DNA of 64,000 nucleotides from positions 1 to 64,000 of the IMG/VR virus record IMGVR_UViG_3300030104_007872; one strand, written 5' to 3'. The position numbers and the translations under genes were made by a program. Origin of the DNA: a virus. Positions 1-5,081 of this stretch are shown piece by piece (positions within the stretch are counted from its first letter, which is position 1; every line of letters begins with the position of its first letter). A model generated the notes under the pieces. The model did not search any database. It was not told the origin of the DNA and was given only the letters and a program-made list of their open reading frames with translations.

Positions 1-6
1 ACTCAC

Positions 7-297
7 TCAGTCTGAGTGAGTTAGGTCGGGGACAAGTGATTGAGCTTTCTTTACCTTGAGGTCTTCCCACTCTTGAATTTTCATAAAGCAAGCCTCTCTT
101 GTATCCTCACAATGTATCGGGTTGTTTGAAGCAGGCTCGAAAGAAAACTTTGGCTGATCAATCCACCAGCGATAAGTTGTTCGGGAGTTTTCCCAATCTC
201 CTTTATAAACAAAAAATCTTTCGCCAAAGATGTCTTCTACTAGCCAACCTTCATGCGGTTCGGTGGGCGGTCTGTGTATTCTTTGTGGTGCTTTCAT
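7..297 (-). CDS. Hypothetical small protein (96 aa)
   Basis: I do not recognise this protein. It is rich in Trp, Tyr and charged residues, has no membrane segment, and is probably soluble. I start it at the ATG at 297 (MKAPQRIHRPP), which lies one base past the stop codon of the preceding minus-strand gene; the longer in-frame version would overlap that gene. The tight spacing suggests it is the last gene of a short transcript with the genes at 299-649 and 667-801. It belongs to the leftmost cluster of tiny minus-strand genes, which is typical of early host-interaction genes in phages, but that role is inferred from position only. Confidence 0.6.
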   Translation of the reverse strand: MKAPQRIHRPPTEPHEGWLVEDIFGERFFVYKGDWENSRTTYRWWIDQPKFSFEPASNNPIHCEDTREACFMKIQEWEDLKVKKAQSLVPDLTHSD

Positions 298-298
298 A

Positions 299-649
299 TT
301 AACTTTTTTGTCTCTCGTTGAATGCCTCAAACATGTTACTGCCTGTCCTTGCTCTCTGCTCCTCTTGACGCTTGCGCCAGTTTTGGTTATTCTTTACCTT
401 TTCCTTCTGTTGAATCAAGTCAACCATGGCATCAGTGATGGTCGCCACAGTGGTGCGGAAACGATAGATATCTTCTTTGTTTTCTACTGCTTCTTGGCAC
501 AGAGTATAAATGCACTCACGGCTGTGGGAGTCTACGCAGCGAGGTAGTTCCTGAAGTGCCGCCCAGCCTCTTTCAGCCATGCGAGTTTTCTTGAGTGTCT
601 CAACGATGAAATCGTATAAGGTTGTTCTAAGTGAGTTGCTGATTTTCAT
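299..649 (-). CDS. Hypothetical helical protein (116 aa)
   Basis: Unrecognised. The C-terminal half is highly charged and predicted helical (runs of K/E/Q/R around residues 75-110), suggesting a coiled coil or nucleic-acid-associated surface; there is no signal peptide. I prefer the ATG at 649 (MKISNSLRTT) because the longer reading frame starts with TTG at 685 and would overlap the gene at 667-801. Its stop codon lies one base before the ATG of the gene at 7-297, so the two are probably translationally coupled. Confidence 0.6.
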   Translation of the reverse strand: MKISNSLRTTLYDFIVETLKKTRMAERGWAALQELPRCVDSHSRECIYTLCQEAVENKEDIYRFRTTVATITDAMVDLIQQKEKVKNNQNWRKRQEEQRARTGSNMFEAFNERQKS

Positions 650-666
650 ATGAGTAACTATAAACG

Positions 667-801
667 CTAATACTTCTTTCTGCAAGCATTTTTATTCTTT
701 TTTTTCTTTCGATCAACGAAAGTTTTGCTACCGCGTAAAAGAAATCCTTCGATCCAGTCGCTCTTGCGCTTGGCGTGTCCGTGTCTTGGTGGTTTTTTCA
801 T
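667..801 (-). CDS. Very small, very basic protein (44 aa)
   Basis: A 44-residue reading frame starting MKKPPRHGHAKRKSDW and ending in a lysine-rich tail (RKKKKNKN then CRKKY). The charge suggests binding to nucleic acid or ribosomes; no family is recognised. The upstream sequence contains TAGTGTAATTATCTCC directly before the ATG, resembling the AGTGTAAT motif found before many structural genes in this window, and a weaker sigma70-like pair (TTGCTA, 17 bp, TAGATT). The next gene (ATG at 649) starts 17 bases past its stop codon. Confidence 0.5.
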   Translation of the reverse strand: MKKPPRHGHAKRKSDWIEGFLLRGSKTFVDRKKKKNKNACRKKY

Positions 802-802
802 G

Positions 803-816
803 GAGATAATTACACT
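803..816 (-). promoter_or_regulatory. AGTGTAAT-type motif before the 667-801 gene
   Basis: Read on the minus strand, AGTGTAATTATCTCC ends right at the ATG at 801. It matches the AGTGTAATA-like motif that recurs before phage structural genes. It is the only such motif in the left-end early cluster. Confidence 0.35.
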
Positions 817-911
817 AGGTTCAAATAGTAGGATGTAAATCTAACCCACAAATAGGTAAATAGCAAGGATTATTTTATGTTTTCCCAAGTTTTATTCGCG
901 TGATAGCTTGT

Positions 912-998
912 GTAAGTCGTTGATACTTAACGAGTTACGCGGCGCGGGCTGGCCCCCGCGCCGTAACTCCTTGACGCTTAACGAGTTACGTTGTCAAG
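912..998. repeat. 87-bp nested palindrome, copy 1
   Basis: First of four copies. Order on the plus strand: arm GTAAGTCGTTGA, 3-4 bases, arm TAACGAGTTACG, a GC hairpin (GCGCGGG / CCCGCGC), arm CGTAACTCCTTGA, spacer, arm TTAACGAGTTACG, then TTGTCAAG. Each half is itself a dyad, and the two halves are also complementary to each other, so the element can fold as three small hairpins or one long one. It follows the stop codon of the 1017-1298 gene in the minus direction and precedes the leader of the 667-801 gene. Confidence 0.9.
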
Positions 999-1016
999 TG
1001 TTTTTATTTATTTTTT

Positions 1017-1298
1017 TTAGCAGGGCTTAATCTTCTCAGCCCACGCCTTCATCTCAAAGCCACGATCATCAACGAACCGAAGCGCACCCGTGTCCTTGTC
1101 GGCAATGATGCCGAACTTGATCGCACCCATAAGCTGGCGCATAAACTTTGTAGCATAGAACCACTTTAGTTCTCCAGCATTGGCATCAAGTTGCATACCC
1201 CTGTTCTCCGCCCACTCCACGGAGAAGGTAGTGCCAGCCGCGTAAGGGCCGAAGTTTCCAGTGAGGACGAAGGTGGTAGGAAGGTCATTCATATTCAT
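1017..1298 (-). CDS. Hypothetical small protein (93 aa)
   Basis: Unrecognised soluble protein beginning MNMNDLPTTFVLTGNFGPYA, with a central aromatic stretch and no membrane segment. Its start is fixed by a strong sigma70 promoter on the minus strand whose -10 box ends 5 bases before the ATG, so the transcript would begin at or next to the start codon and lack a ribosome binding site. A copy of the 87-bp palindrome lies just beyond its stop codon and another lies upstream of its promoter. Likely an early, host-polymerase-transcribed gene; the function is unknown. Confidence 0.65.
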   Translation of the reverse strand: MNMNDLPTTFVLTGNFGPYAAGTTFSVEWAENRGMQLDANAGELKWFYATKFMRQLMGAIKFGIIADKDTGALRFVDDRGFEMKAWAEKIKPC

Positions 1299-1303
1299 GC
1301 CTA

Positions 1304-1332
1304 ACTATACCACAGGTTGATTTAAAAGTCAA
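1304..1332 (-). promoter_or_regulatory. sigma70-type early promoter (leaderless)
   Basis: Minus strand: TTGACT (1332-1327), 17-bp spacer ending CCTGTGG, TATAGT (1309-1304). The ATG at 1298 is 5 bases past the -10 box. Confidence 0.85.
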
Positions 1333-1379
1333 GTAGTTTTTTTGTGTTTCGGTGATTTTTTTTTCGAGTAACAACTTCT

Positions 1380-1466
1380 GTAAGTCCTTCACTGTCAACG
1401 AGTTACGCAGCGCGGGATGGCCCGCGCCCCGTAAGTCCTTGAGGCTTAACGAGTTGCGGTGTCAAG
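1380..1466. repeat. 87-bp nested palindrome, copy 2
   Basis: Same architecture and exactly the same length as copy 1: GTAAGTCCTTCA, AACGAGTTACG, GC hairpin, CGTAAGTCCTTGA, TTAACGAGTTGCG, then GTGTCAAG and a T-run. It lies between the stop codon of the cell-wall hydrolase gene and the promoter of the 1017-1298 gene. Confidence 0.9.
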
Positions 1467-1473
1467 TTTTTTT

Positions 1474-1992
1474 TTATTTTAATTTAAAAAATGCGTGACC
1501 TCCCCAAAAGGCGACGGGCTTATGACCTCGCGCCCACTTGACCTTGCCAGTCTTCCATAGCTTTATAGTCATGTAGTGGTCGGCTTGGTTGATTACTTCG
1601 GTGTTCACCTTGTCCATGTTGCGAGCTAACTGCCAAGCATATTCTGCTTGTGGTAGAGTTAGCAAGAGATCCATTTTTTTACGGTTCGGGTCGTTCTTAT
1701 TCCAGCAACTGAATTGCCACGGTTGCAAGCATACCTGTTTAAAAGAAAGATTTCTTTTTTGCGCTCTGACTTTGATACAGGCCGCGACTGCATACATACC
1801 CGCCCGACCATCCCCGCGAGCTTCCGCGAGAATGGTCTGGGCAAGTATGCGTTGCTCACTACCTTTTGATTGTATTAATTGCGCGATTAGTAAACAGATT
1901 ATTATGAGAGCTTTGGATAACATGGGTATAAGGCTAGGCGTTTTTATTTTTTCGGTTATCAAGATACTGGTGCGGATATTTTTGCTGAACAT
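1474..1992 (-). CDS. SleB-type cell-wall hydrolase (putative endolysin)
   Basis: A 172-residue protein with a hydrophobic segment near residues 24-43 (MLSKALIIICLLIAQLI), then a Hydrolase_2/SleB-like domain: AQTILAEARGDGRAGMYAV, QVCLQPWQFSCWN, QADHYMT, and a C-terminal GGHAFF. In this family the Glu of EARG is the predicted catalytic acid, and the fold cuts peptidoglycan. The N-terminal segment could be a signal peptide or a signal-anchor-release segment, so the enzyme could reach the periplasm without a holin. The ATG at 1992 lies 4 bases past the upstream stop codon, so it is probably coupled to the 1997-2326 gene; an internal ATG at 1923 would begin at the hydrophobic segment. Finding a lysis-type gene behind an early promoter is unusual. 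Confidence 0.8.
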   Translation of the reverse strand: MFSKNIRTSILITEKIKTPSLIPMLSKALIIICLLIAQLIQSKGSEQRILAQTILAEARGDGRAGMYAVAACIKVRAQKRNLSFKQVCLQPWQFSCWNKNDPNRKKMDLLLTLPQAEYAWQLARNMDKVNTEVINQADHYMTIKLWKTGKVKWARGHKPVAFWGGHAFFKLK

Positions 1993-1996
1993 AACT

Positions 1997-2326
1997 TTAC
2001 CCTACCCACTTAACCACCTCAGCGACAGGCTCGCCGTTGATCTTTTCGATCCTGCCGACACGCATGGTGATATGGCGATTTTCGCCAGTTTCCATTTCCA
2101 CGACATCGACAGAGATGACAGCGTTGCCGTTAGACTCGGCAATCCATGAGGACTCAACGTCATGGATGAGGAACTTGCGAATGACGTCCGTGCCATGGTG
2201 GGAAACGGCACAGCAGTAGTCAACGACTTTATCGTTGAGAGCCTCGCGGAACTTGTCAGTGCGGAAAGCGTGAGAAGCGGGGAACTTGTGGAACAGGTCA
2301 GTAAGAGTTGAGATAGAGAATTGCAT
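1997..2326 (-). CDS. Hypothetical protein (109 aa)
   Basis: Unrecognised. The C-terminal half has alternating hydrophobic and charged residues suggesting a small beta-rich domain (for example NAVISVDVVEMETG). Unlike its neighbours it has a leader of about 35 bases between promoter and ATG, which contains TAACTTAACTC and ACTACCTA, two blocks shared with the leader of the gene at 4267-4545. The cell-wall hydrolase gene follows 4 bases past its stop codon, so both are probably on one transcript. Confidence 0.65.
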   Translation of the reverse strand: MQFSISTLTDLFHKFPASHAFRTDKFREALNDKVVDYCCAVSHHGTDVIRKFLIHDVESSWIAESNGNAVISVDVVEMETGENRHITMRVGRIEKINGEPVAEVVKWVG

Positions 2327-2366
2327 AGGTAGTTTTTAGAGTTAAGTTAATGTTTTATTATAGGTA

Positions 2367-2395
2367 ACTATACCACAGGGTCAGGTATAAGTCAA
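2367..2395 (-). promoter_or_regulatory. sigma70-type early promoter
   Basis: Minus strand: TTGACT (2395-2390), 17-bp spacer ending CCCTGTGG, TATAGT (2372-2367). It drives the 1997-2326 and 1474-1992 genes with a leader of about 35 bases. Confidence 0.85.
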
Positions 2396-2408
2396 GGGAA
2401 AAGATCAA

Positions 2409-2549
2409 TTATTTTTCGTTTTTTATTTCGTCGATGATATTGGCTTCATGCCAAACATGCCCGCCAGCATCCTCAAACAGATCCCCGCCAAGGGGCATCA
2501 TGTCGTTATCTTCGATGAACTTATTGATCTGATCCTCTGTGATTTCCAT
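2409..2549 (-). CDS. Small acidic protein (46 aa)
   Basis: A 46-residue reading frame starting MEITEDQINKFIEDNDMM and ending IIDEIKNEK; acidic and probably helical at both ends. No family recognised. The gene is supported by an excellent promoter whose -10 box ends 5 bases before the ATG, giving a leaderless transcript. Confidence 0.6.
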   Translation of the reverse strand: MEITEDQINKFIEDNDMMPLGGDLFEDAGGHVWHEANIIDEIKNEK

Positions 2550-2554
2550 GCCTG

Positions 2555-2583
2555 AATATACCACAGCCTCAGCGAATAGTCAA
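2555..2583 (-). promoter_or_regulatory. sigma70-type early promoter (leaderless)
   Basis: Minus strand: TTGACT (2583-2578), 17-bp spacer ending GCTGTGG, TATATT (2560-2555). ATG at 2549. Confidence 0.8.
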
Positions 2584-2654
2584 ACACTTTTTATTGTTTT
2601 TTTATCTTTTTTTTCTTAACTTTTTACTTGACAAGGTTTTGAGTATTAACTTGT

Positions 2655-2741
2655 GTAAGTCGTTGGTTATCAAGGAGTTACGCGGCGCGGGCAGGCCCCC
2701 GCGCCGTAAGTCGTTGAGTATCAGGCAGTTACGGTGTCAAG
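2655..2741. repeat. 87-bp nested palindrome, copy 3
   Basis: GTAAGTCGTTGG, CAAGGAGTTACG, GC hairpin (GGCGCGGG / CCCGCGCC), CGTAAGTCGTTGA, CAGGCAGTTACG, then GTGTCAAG. Same 87-bp length as copies 1 and 2. It lies between the stop codon of the 2758-2997 gene and the promoter of the 2409-2549 gene. Confidence 0.9.
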
Positions 2742-2757
2742 TATTTTTTTTACTTTT

Positions 2758-2997
2758 TTAATCCCATTTTTGCCACAGCACCTTGCCACCCTTGGAGAAG
2801 ACGCGCTGGCGGAGGACGGGACAGCCAAGCTCACCCTCGAAACGGCGCGTGACAGCACCCTGAAAGGCCATGGCCTTCTTAGGTGACGGTGAGATGCACA
2901 CGCGGGTGTCCGTCCCGCACTCCCAGTTGCCACCCAAGGAAGGCGGGCATTGCTGGAACTCGATGACGGTGAACTTGAAAAGGTTATTTTGAAACAT
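2758..2997 (-). CDS. Hypothetical small protein (79 aa)
   Basis: Unrecognised. It contains four cysteines spread over the protein (CPP, WECG, RVCI, GCP), which could bind metal, and a basic C-terminal half. The ATG at 2997 is fixed by a sigma70 promoter whose -10 box ends 5 bases upstream. The overlapping frame on the same strand (2721-2933) is less plausible because it has no promoter of its own and starts inside this gene. Confidence 0.6.
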   Translation of the reverse strand: MFQNNLFKFTVIEFQQCPPSLGGNWECGTDTRVCISPSPKKAMAFQGAVTRRFEGELGCPVLRQRVFSKGGKVLWQKWD

Positions 2998-3002
2998 GCT
3001 AT

Positions 3003-3031
3003 ACTATACGACAGGCTAAGGTTAAAGTCAA
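3003..3031 (-). promoter_or_regulatory. sigma70-type early promoter (leaderless)
   Basis: Minus strand: TTGACT (3031-3026), 17-bp spacer ending CCTGTCG, TATAGT (3008-3003). ATG at 2997. Confidence 0.85.
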
Positions 3032-3057
3032 GAGAAAAAAGGAATTATTTTTTGGGG

Positions 3058-3285
3058 TTAGCAAGCCATCCGATGGATGAACTCGCAAGTCCCGCGAAAG
3101 TCGCGGATGTCATCGCCCGCGTCACGCGCATCGTAGGCGAGGGACAGCACACACTGTATAGTGTGATTATCCACATCAGCCACGCCGTCGAAGGCATCGA
3201 CAAGCATCGCGTAGCGATGTGCCTTAGAAACATTAAGGCGGATGAAACGCAGGGCGGAAACAACAAGGTCATATGATGTAAGCAT
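3058..3285 (-). CDS. Hypothetical small protein (75 aa)
   Basis: Unrecognised, probably helical, with many Asp and Ala residues in the middle (YDARDAGDDIRDFRG). The ATG at 3285 sits 5 bases after a -10 box, as in its neighbours. No membrane segment. Confidence 0.6.
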   Translation of the reverse strand: MLTSYDLVVSALRFIRLNVSKAHRYAMLVDAFDGVADVDNHTIQCVLSLAYDARDAGDDIRDFRGTCEFIHRMAC

Positions 3286-3290
3286 AGGTA

Positions 3291-3319
3291 ACTATAACAC
3301 AGCCCTAGATTAAAGTCAA
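3291..3319 (-). promoter_or_regulatory. sigma70-type early promoter (leaderless)
   Basis: Minus strand: TTGACT (3319-3314), 17-bp spacer ending GCTGTGT, TATAGT (3296-3291). ATG at 3285. Confidence 0.85.
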
Positions 3320-3347
3320 GGGAAAAGATGTTTTATTTTTGTTTTTT

Positions 3348-3479
3348 TTAACGGTCGGGGCTACCAAGGTAGACCCCGCGAATCTTATCGCTTGCCCAGC
3401 TAACAAAGCCAAACACAGGCACGGCATAAACACAGACAAGAAACAAGTAAAGGGCGACGGTATGCATTAGGTCATTCAT
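3348..3479 (-). CDS. Single-span membrane protein (43 aa)
   Basis: A 43-residue reading frame: short polar start (MNDLMHT), one long hydrophobic segment (about residues 7-27, VALYLFLVCVYAVPVFGFV), then a short basic tail. It would insert in the inner membrane; small phage membrane proteins of this shape often act on host envelope or exclusion functions, but nothing more specific can be said. The promoter at 3486-3514 ends 6 bases before the ATG. Confidence 0.6.
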   Translation of the reverse strand: MNDLMHTVALYLFLVCVYAVPVFGFVSWASDKIRGVYLGSPDR

Positions 3480-3485
3480 GGGGTA

Positions 3486-3514
3486 ACTATACCATGCCCT
3501 GAGCTAACCGTCAA
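3486..3514 (-). promoter_or_regulatory. sigma70-type early promoter (leaderless)
   Basis: Minus strand: TTGACG (3514-3509), 17-bp spacer ending GCATGG, TATAGT (3491-3486). ATG at 3479. Confidence 0.8.
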
Positions 3515-3561
3515 GTCTTTTTTTTATTTTTATTGTATTTTTTTTATGCGTGTTAACTCTT

Positions 3562-3668
3562 GTAAGTCGTTGACTGTCAAGGAGTTACGCTGCGCGGGTA
3601 GGCCCCCGCGTCGTAACTCGTTGATACTCAGGTAGTTATGACTGCTAGTCGTTCAGCATGATGTCAAG
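3562..3668. repeat. Nested palindrome, copy 4 (with 20-bp insertion)
   Basis: GTAAGTCGTTGA, CAAGGAGTTACG, GC hairpin, CGTAACTCGTTGA, CAGGTAGTTATG, then 20 extra bases before the terminal ATGTCAAG. The extra bases and the GTCAAG tail encode the last residues and stop codon of the 3645-3815 gene, so here the repeat's outer end has been captured by a coding region. Confidence 0.85.
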
Positions 3669-3815
3669 TTTTTTTTTCCATTTTTTTCGGGCGAGTGTCT
3701 CATCGTTACCACACGATGCAAGCAGACGCTTGAAGCTCTCCCACGTTGGCCGTGGCTGTGCCATCTCTTCCCATGAGCGCAAGCGTTCCTGTGGTGTCTC
3801 GATGATTCGCTTCAT
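3645..3815 (-). CDS. Small basic protein (56 aa)
   Basis: A 56-residue reading frame beginning MKRIIETPQERLRSWEEM, with W/K-rich helices and a basic C-terminal half (ARKKWKKKLD). No family recognised. Its ATG overlaps the stop codon of the 3812-3931 gene in an ATGA junction, indicating translational coupling. The last codons run into palindrome copy 4. Confidence 0.55.
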   Translation of the reverse strand: MKRIIETPQERLRSWEEMAQPRPTWESFKRLLASCGNDETLARKKWKKKLDIMLND

Positions 3816-3931
3816 GGCTTGCTGAGTCTGCGCTTGCTGATGCTCTCACGCAGTCGCTCTAGTCGCACAATCTTGCGCTTGCGTTTGCGTTTGAGTTCTT
3901 TGTTGTGTTTCTTTGTGCTGTATGTTTGCAT
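3812..3931 (-). CDS. Tiny highly basic protein (39 aa)
   Basis: A 39-residue reading frame (MQTYSTKKHNKELKRKRKRK and on) with roughly half Lys/Arg. It is likely to contact nucleic acid or the ribosome, but no family is recognised. It lies 19 bases after the stop codon of the 3951-4214 gene and is probably on the same transcript. It couples to the next gene through an ATGA overlap. Confidence 0.5.
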   Translation of the reverse strand: MQTYSTKKHNKELKRKRKRKIVRLERLRESISKRRLSKP

Positions 3932-3950
3932 GACGTTAGTGTGTTAGTGT

Positions 3951-4214
3951 TTAGTACTGTCGCCCAATGCTCAGGTCAACGCGACCATGTGCAACGTCGA
4001 GTAGATCGCCGTGTGCCTTCCATGCTTCTTTCTTGCTAGGAAACTCGACGATGCGAGCAGTTCCCTCTGCTATCTTAGAGAACGGGTTACGGATAAGACG
4101 CTCGCACTTTTCGCGCCTGAAGTTGCCACCAAAGCAGACCTCATCAGAGATGCCTCTGCTAGTTTTCTTTTTAGCGAACAGAACGAAGAACGGAGTAGAG
4201 TCAGGTGTTTTCAT
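3951..4214 (-). CDS. Hypothetical small protein (87 aa)
   Basis: Unrecognised. Basic N-terminal half (FAKKKTSRG, FRREKCERLIRN) and a C-terminal part ending VDLSIGRQY. The shape (a short domain with F-x-S-K-K-E-A-W-K-A-H) resembles small phage proteins of unknown role. The promoter at 4221-4249 ends 6 bases before the ATG. Two tiny basic genes follow on the same strand. Confidence 0.6.
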   Translation of the reverse strand: MKTPDSTPFFVLFAKKKTSRGISDEVCFGGNFRREKCERLIRNPFSKIAEGTARIVEFPSKKEAWKAHGDLLDVAHGRVDLSIGRQY

Positions 4215-4220
4215 ATGGTA

Positions 4221-4249
4221 AGTATACGATAGATTTATATGTAAGTCAA
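4221..4249 (-). promoter_or_regulatory. sigma70-type early promoter (leaderless)
   Basis: Minus strand: TTGACT (4249-4244), 17-bp spacer, TATACT (4226-4221). ATG at 4214. Confidence 0.8.
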
Positions 4250-4266
4250 GGATTATTTTTATTTGT

Positions 4267-4545
4267 TTAGCACCCGACCTTGCCTGAGTGCTTTATCATG
4301 CAGATCTGCATGATGTTCATAACGTCAGGGTTACGCTCAAGCGCAAGGTTATCCCTGAAGTTAGAATTGCGGGAAGTATCGCAAGCCATGCTTACGACTT
4401 CCTCGACAACATCCGCACGAAACTGCGGGTAATCGCGCACAAGTTGCGCGACAAGAACAGGCACATCATCGTGACGGTAGCGCAAGACGTTAGCGAGAAC
4501 GTCAGCGATGAAGGAAGGGAAGGAAGCGAGCATTGTGTTTTTCAT
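4267..4545 (-). CDS. Hypothetical helical protein (92 aa)
   Basis: Unrecognised; mostly helical with a repeated hydrophobic pattern (FIADVLANVLRYRHDDVPVL). I start it at the ATG at 4545 (MKNTMLASFPSF); the longer frame reaches back through the leader and promoter. The leader of about 55 bases carries TAACTTAACTC and ACTACCTA, shared with the leader of the 1997-2326 gene. Confidence 0.6.
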   Translation of the reverse strand: MKNTMLASFPSFIADVLANVLRYRHDDVPVLVAQLVRDYPQFRADVVEEVVSMACDTSRNSNFRDNLALERNPDVMNIMQICMIKHSGKVGC

Positions 4546-4604
4546 TATTAGGTAGTGAGTTAAGTTAGAATTAAAAGGCTTATTTAATTGCCTATTACTC
4601 TGTA

Positions 4605-4633
4605 AGTATATCACACAATCGAAAGAATTGCAA
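4605..4633 (-). promoter_or_regulatory. sigma70-type promoter
   Basis: Minus strand: TTGCAA (4633-4628), 17-bp spacer, TATACT (4610-4605). Weaker -35 box than its neighbours. First promoter of the leftward cluster. Confidence 0.65.
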
Positions 4634-4647
4634 ACGTTATTTATCTT

Positions 4648-4818
4648 TTAATTGTTACAATGTTGTAACATAAAAACACTTGACAGGTTTGTAAAACCCC
4701 CCCCATTTCTAAGAAAAAAAAGATTATAATTACTATAAAAGTCGCGGGGGGAGTGTTTTCTCATTCTGTCAATCGGCATACCCCTCCCCATTTCTCCGAA
4801 CGGGTCTTTGGGGGTCAT
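4648..4818 (-). CDS. Doubtful small reading frame (56 aa)
   Basis: An ATG-started frame (MTPKDPFGEMGRGMPIDRM and on) with AAGAAG shortly upstream as a possible ribosome binding site. The composition looks plausible at the start, but the end crosses a low-complexity G/A-rich stretch and no promoter is clear. It may not be a gene. Confidence 0.25.
   Translation of the reverse strand: MTPKDPFGEMGRGMPIDRMRKHSPRDFYSNYNLFFLRNGGGFTNLSSVFMLQHCNN
4654..4669. promoter_or_regulatory. 16-bp palindrome, possible operator
   Basis: GTTACAATGTTGTAAC: two perfect 7-bp arms around TG, in the non-coding junction between the leftward early cluster and the rightward genes. The form is typical of a homodimer repressor site; no partner is identified. 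Confidence 0.4.
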
Positions 4819-4867
4819 GTTATCTTCTTTGCTGTTTAAAAAAAATTCCCAGCCCATATAATTAGAG

Positions 4868-5029
4868 ATGAACCTTGATCTTGTCACAAAGCTTCTCCCA
4901 GCCATAGCGGGTATTATGTATGCGGTAGTTGGCCTCGCGTATCTCCTTAAGAGTGAGTATGCTTGGAGTCTGATATGGATTTCCTACGCCACGGCCAACT
5001 TCGGCCTTACCGTTGCGGGAAACCAATAA
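4868..5029 (+). CDS. Small two-span membrane protein (53 aa)
   Basis: A 53-residue reading frame (MNLDLVTKLLPAIAGIMYAV and on) with two hydrophobic segments, about residues 8-27 and 33-50, separated by a short charged loop. It should lie in the inner membrane. Similar tiny proteins occur in aquatic phages without a known role. TATAAT at 4857-4862 ends 5 bases before the ATG, so this transcript may also be leaderless, though no clear -35 box is present. Confidence 0.6.
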   Translation: MNLDLVTKLLPAIAGIMYAVVGLAYLLKSEYAWSLIWISYATANFGLTVAGNQ

Positions 5030-5065
5030 AACACAAAAAAGCTCATAGCCCCAAAAACATTAATA

Positions 5066-5076
5066 AGTGTAATAAT
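5066..5076 (+). promoter_or_regulatory. AGTGTAATAAT late-type promoter motif
   Basis: AGTGTAATAAT ends 5 bases before the ATG at 5082. No -35 box is visible at a normal distance. One of about ten similar motifs in the window. Confidence 0.5.
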
Positions 5077-5081
5077 CTTGG

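Noticed and set aside
1589-2149. 186-residue plus-strand open frame
   Set aside because: It runs antisense across the recognised cell-wall hydrolase and its neighbour and has no promoter or family match.
912-3668. CRISPR array or tandem repeat reading of the four palindromes
   Set aside because: Copies are hundreds of bases apart with genes between them and no spacer regularity, so they are dispersed intergenic repeats.
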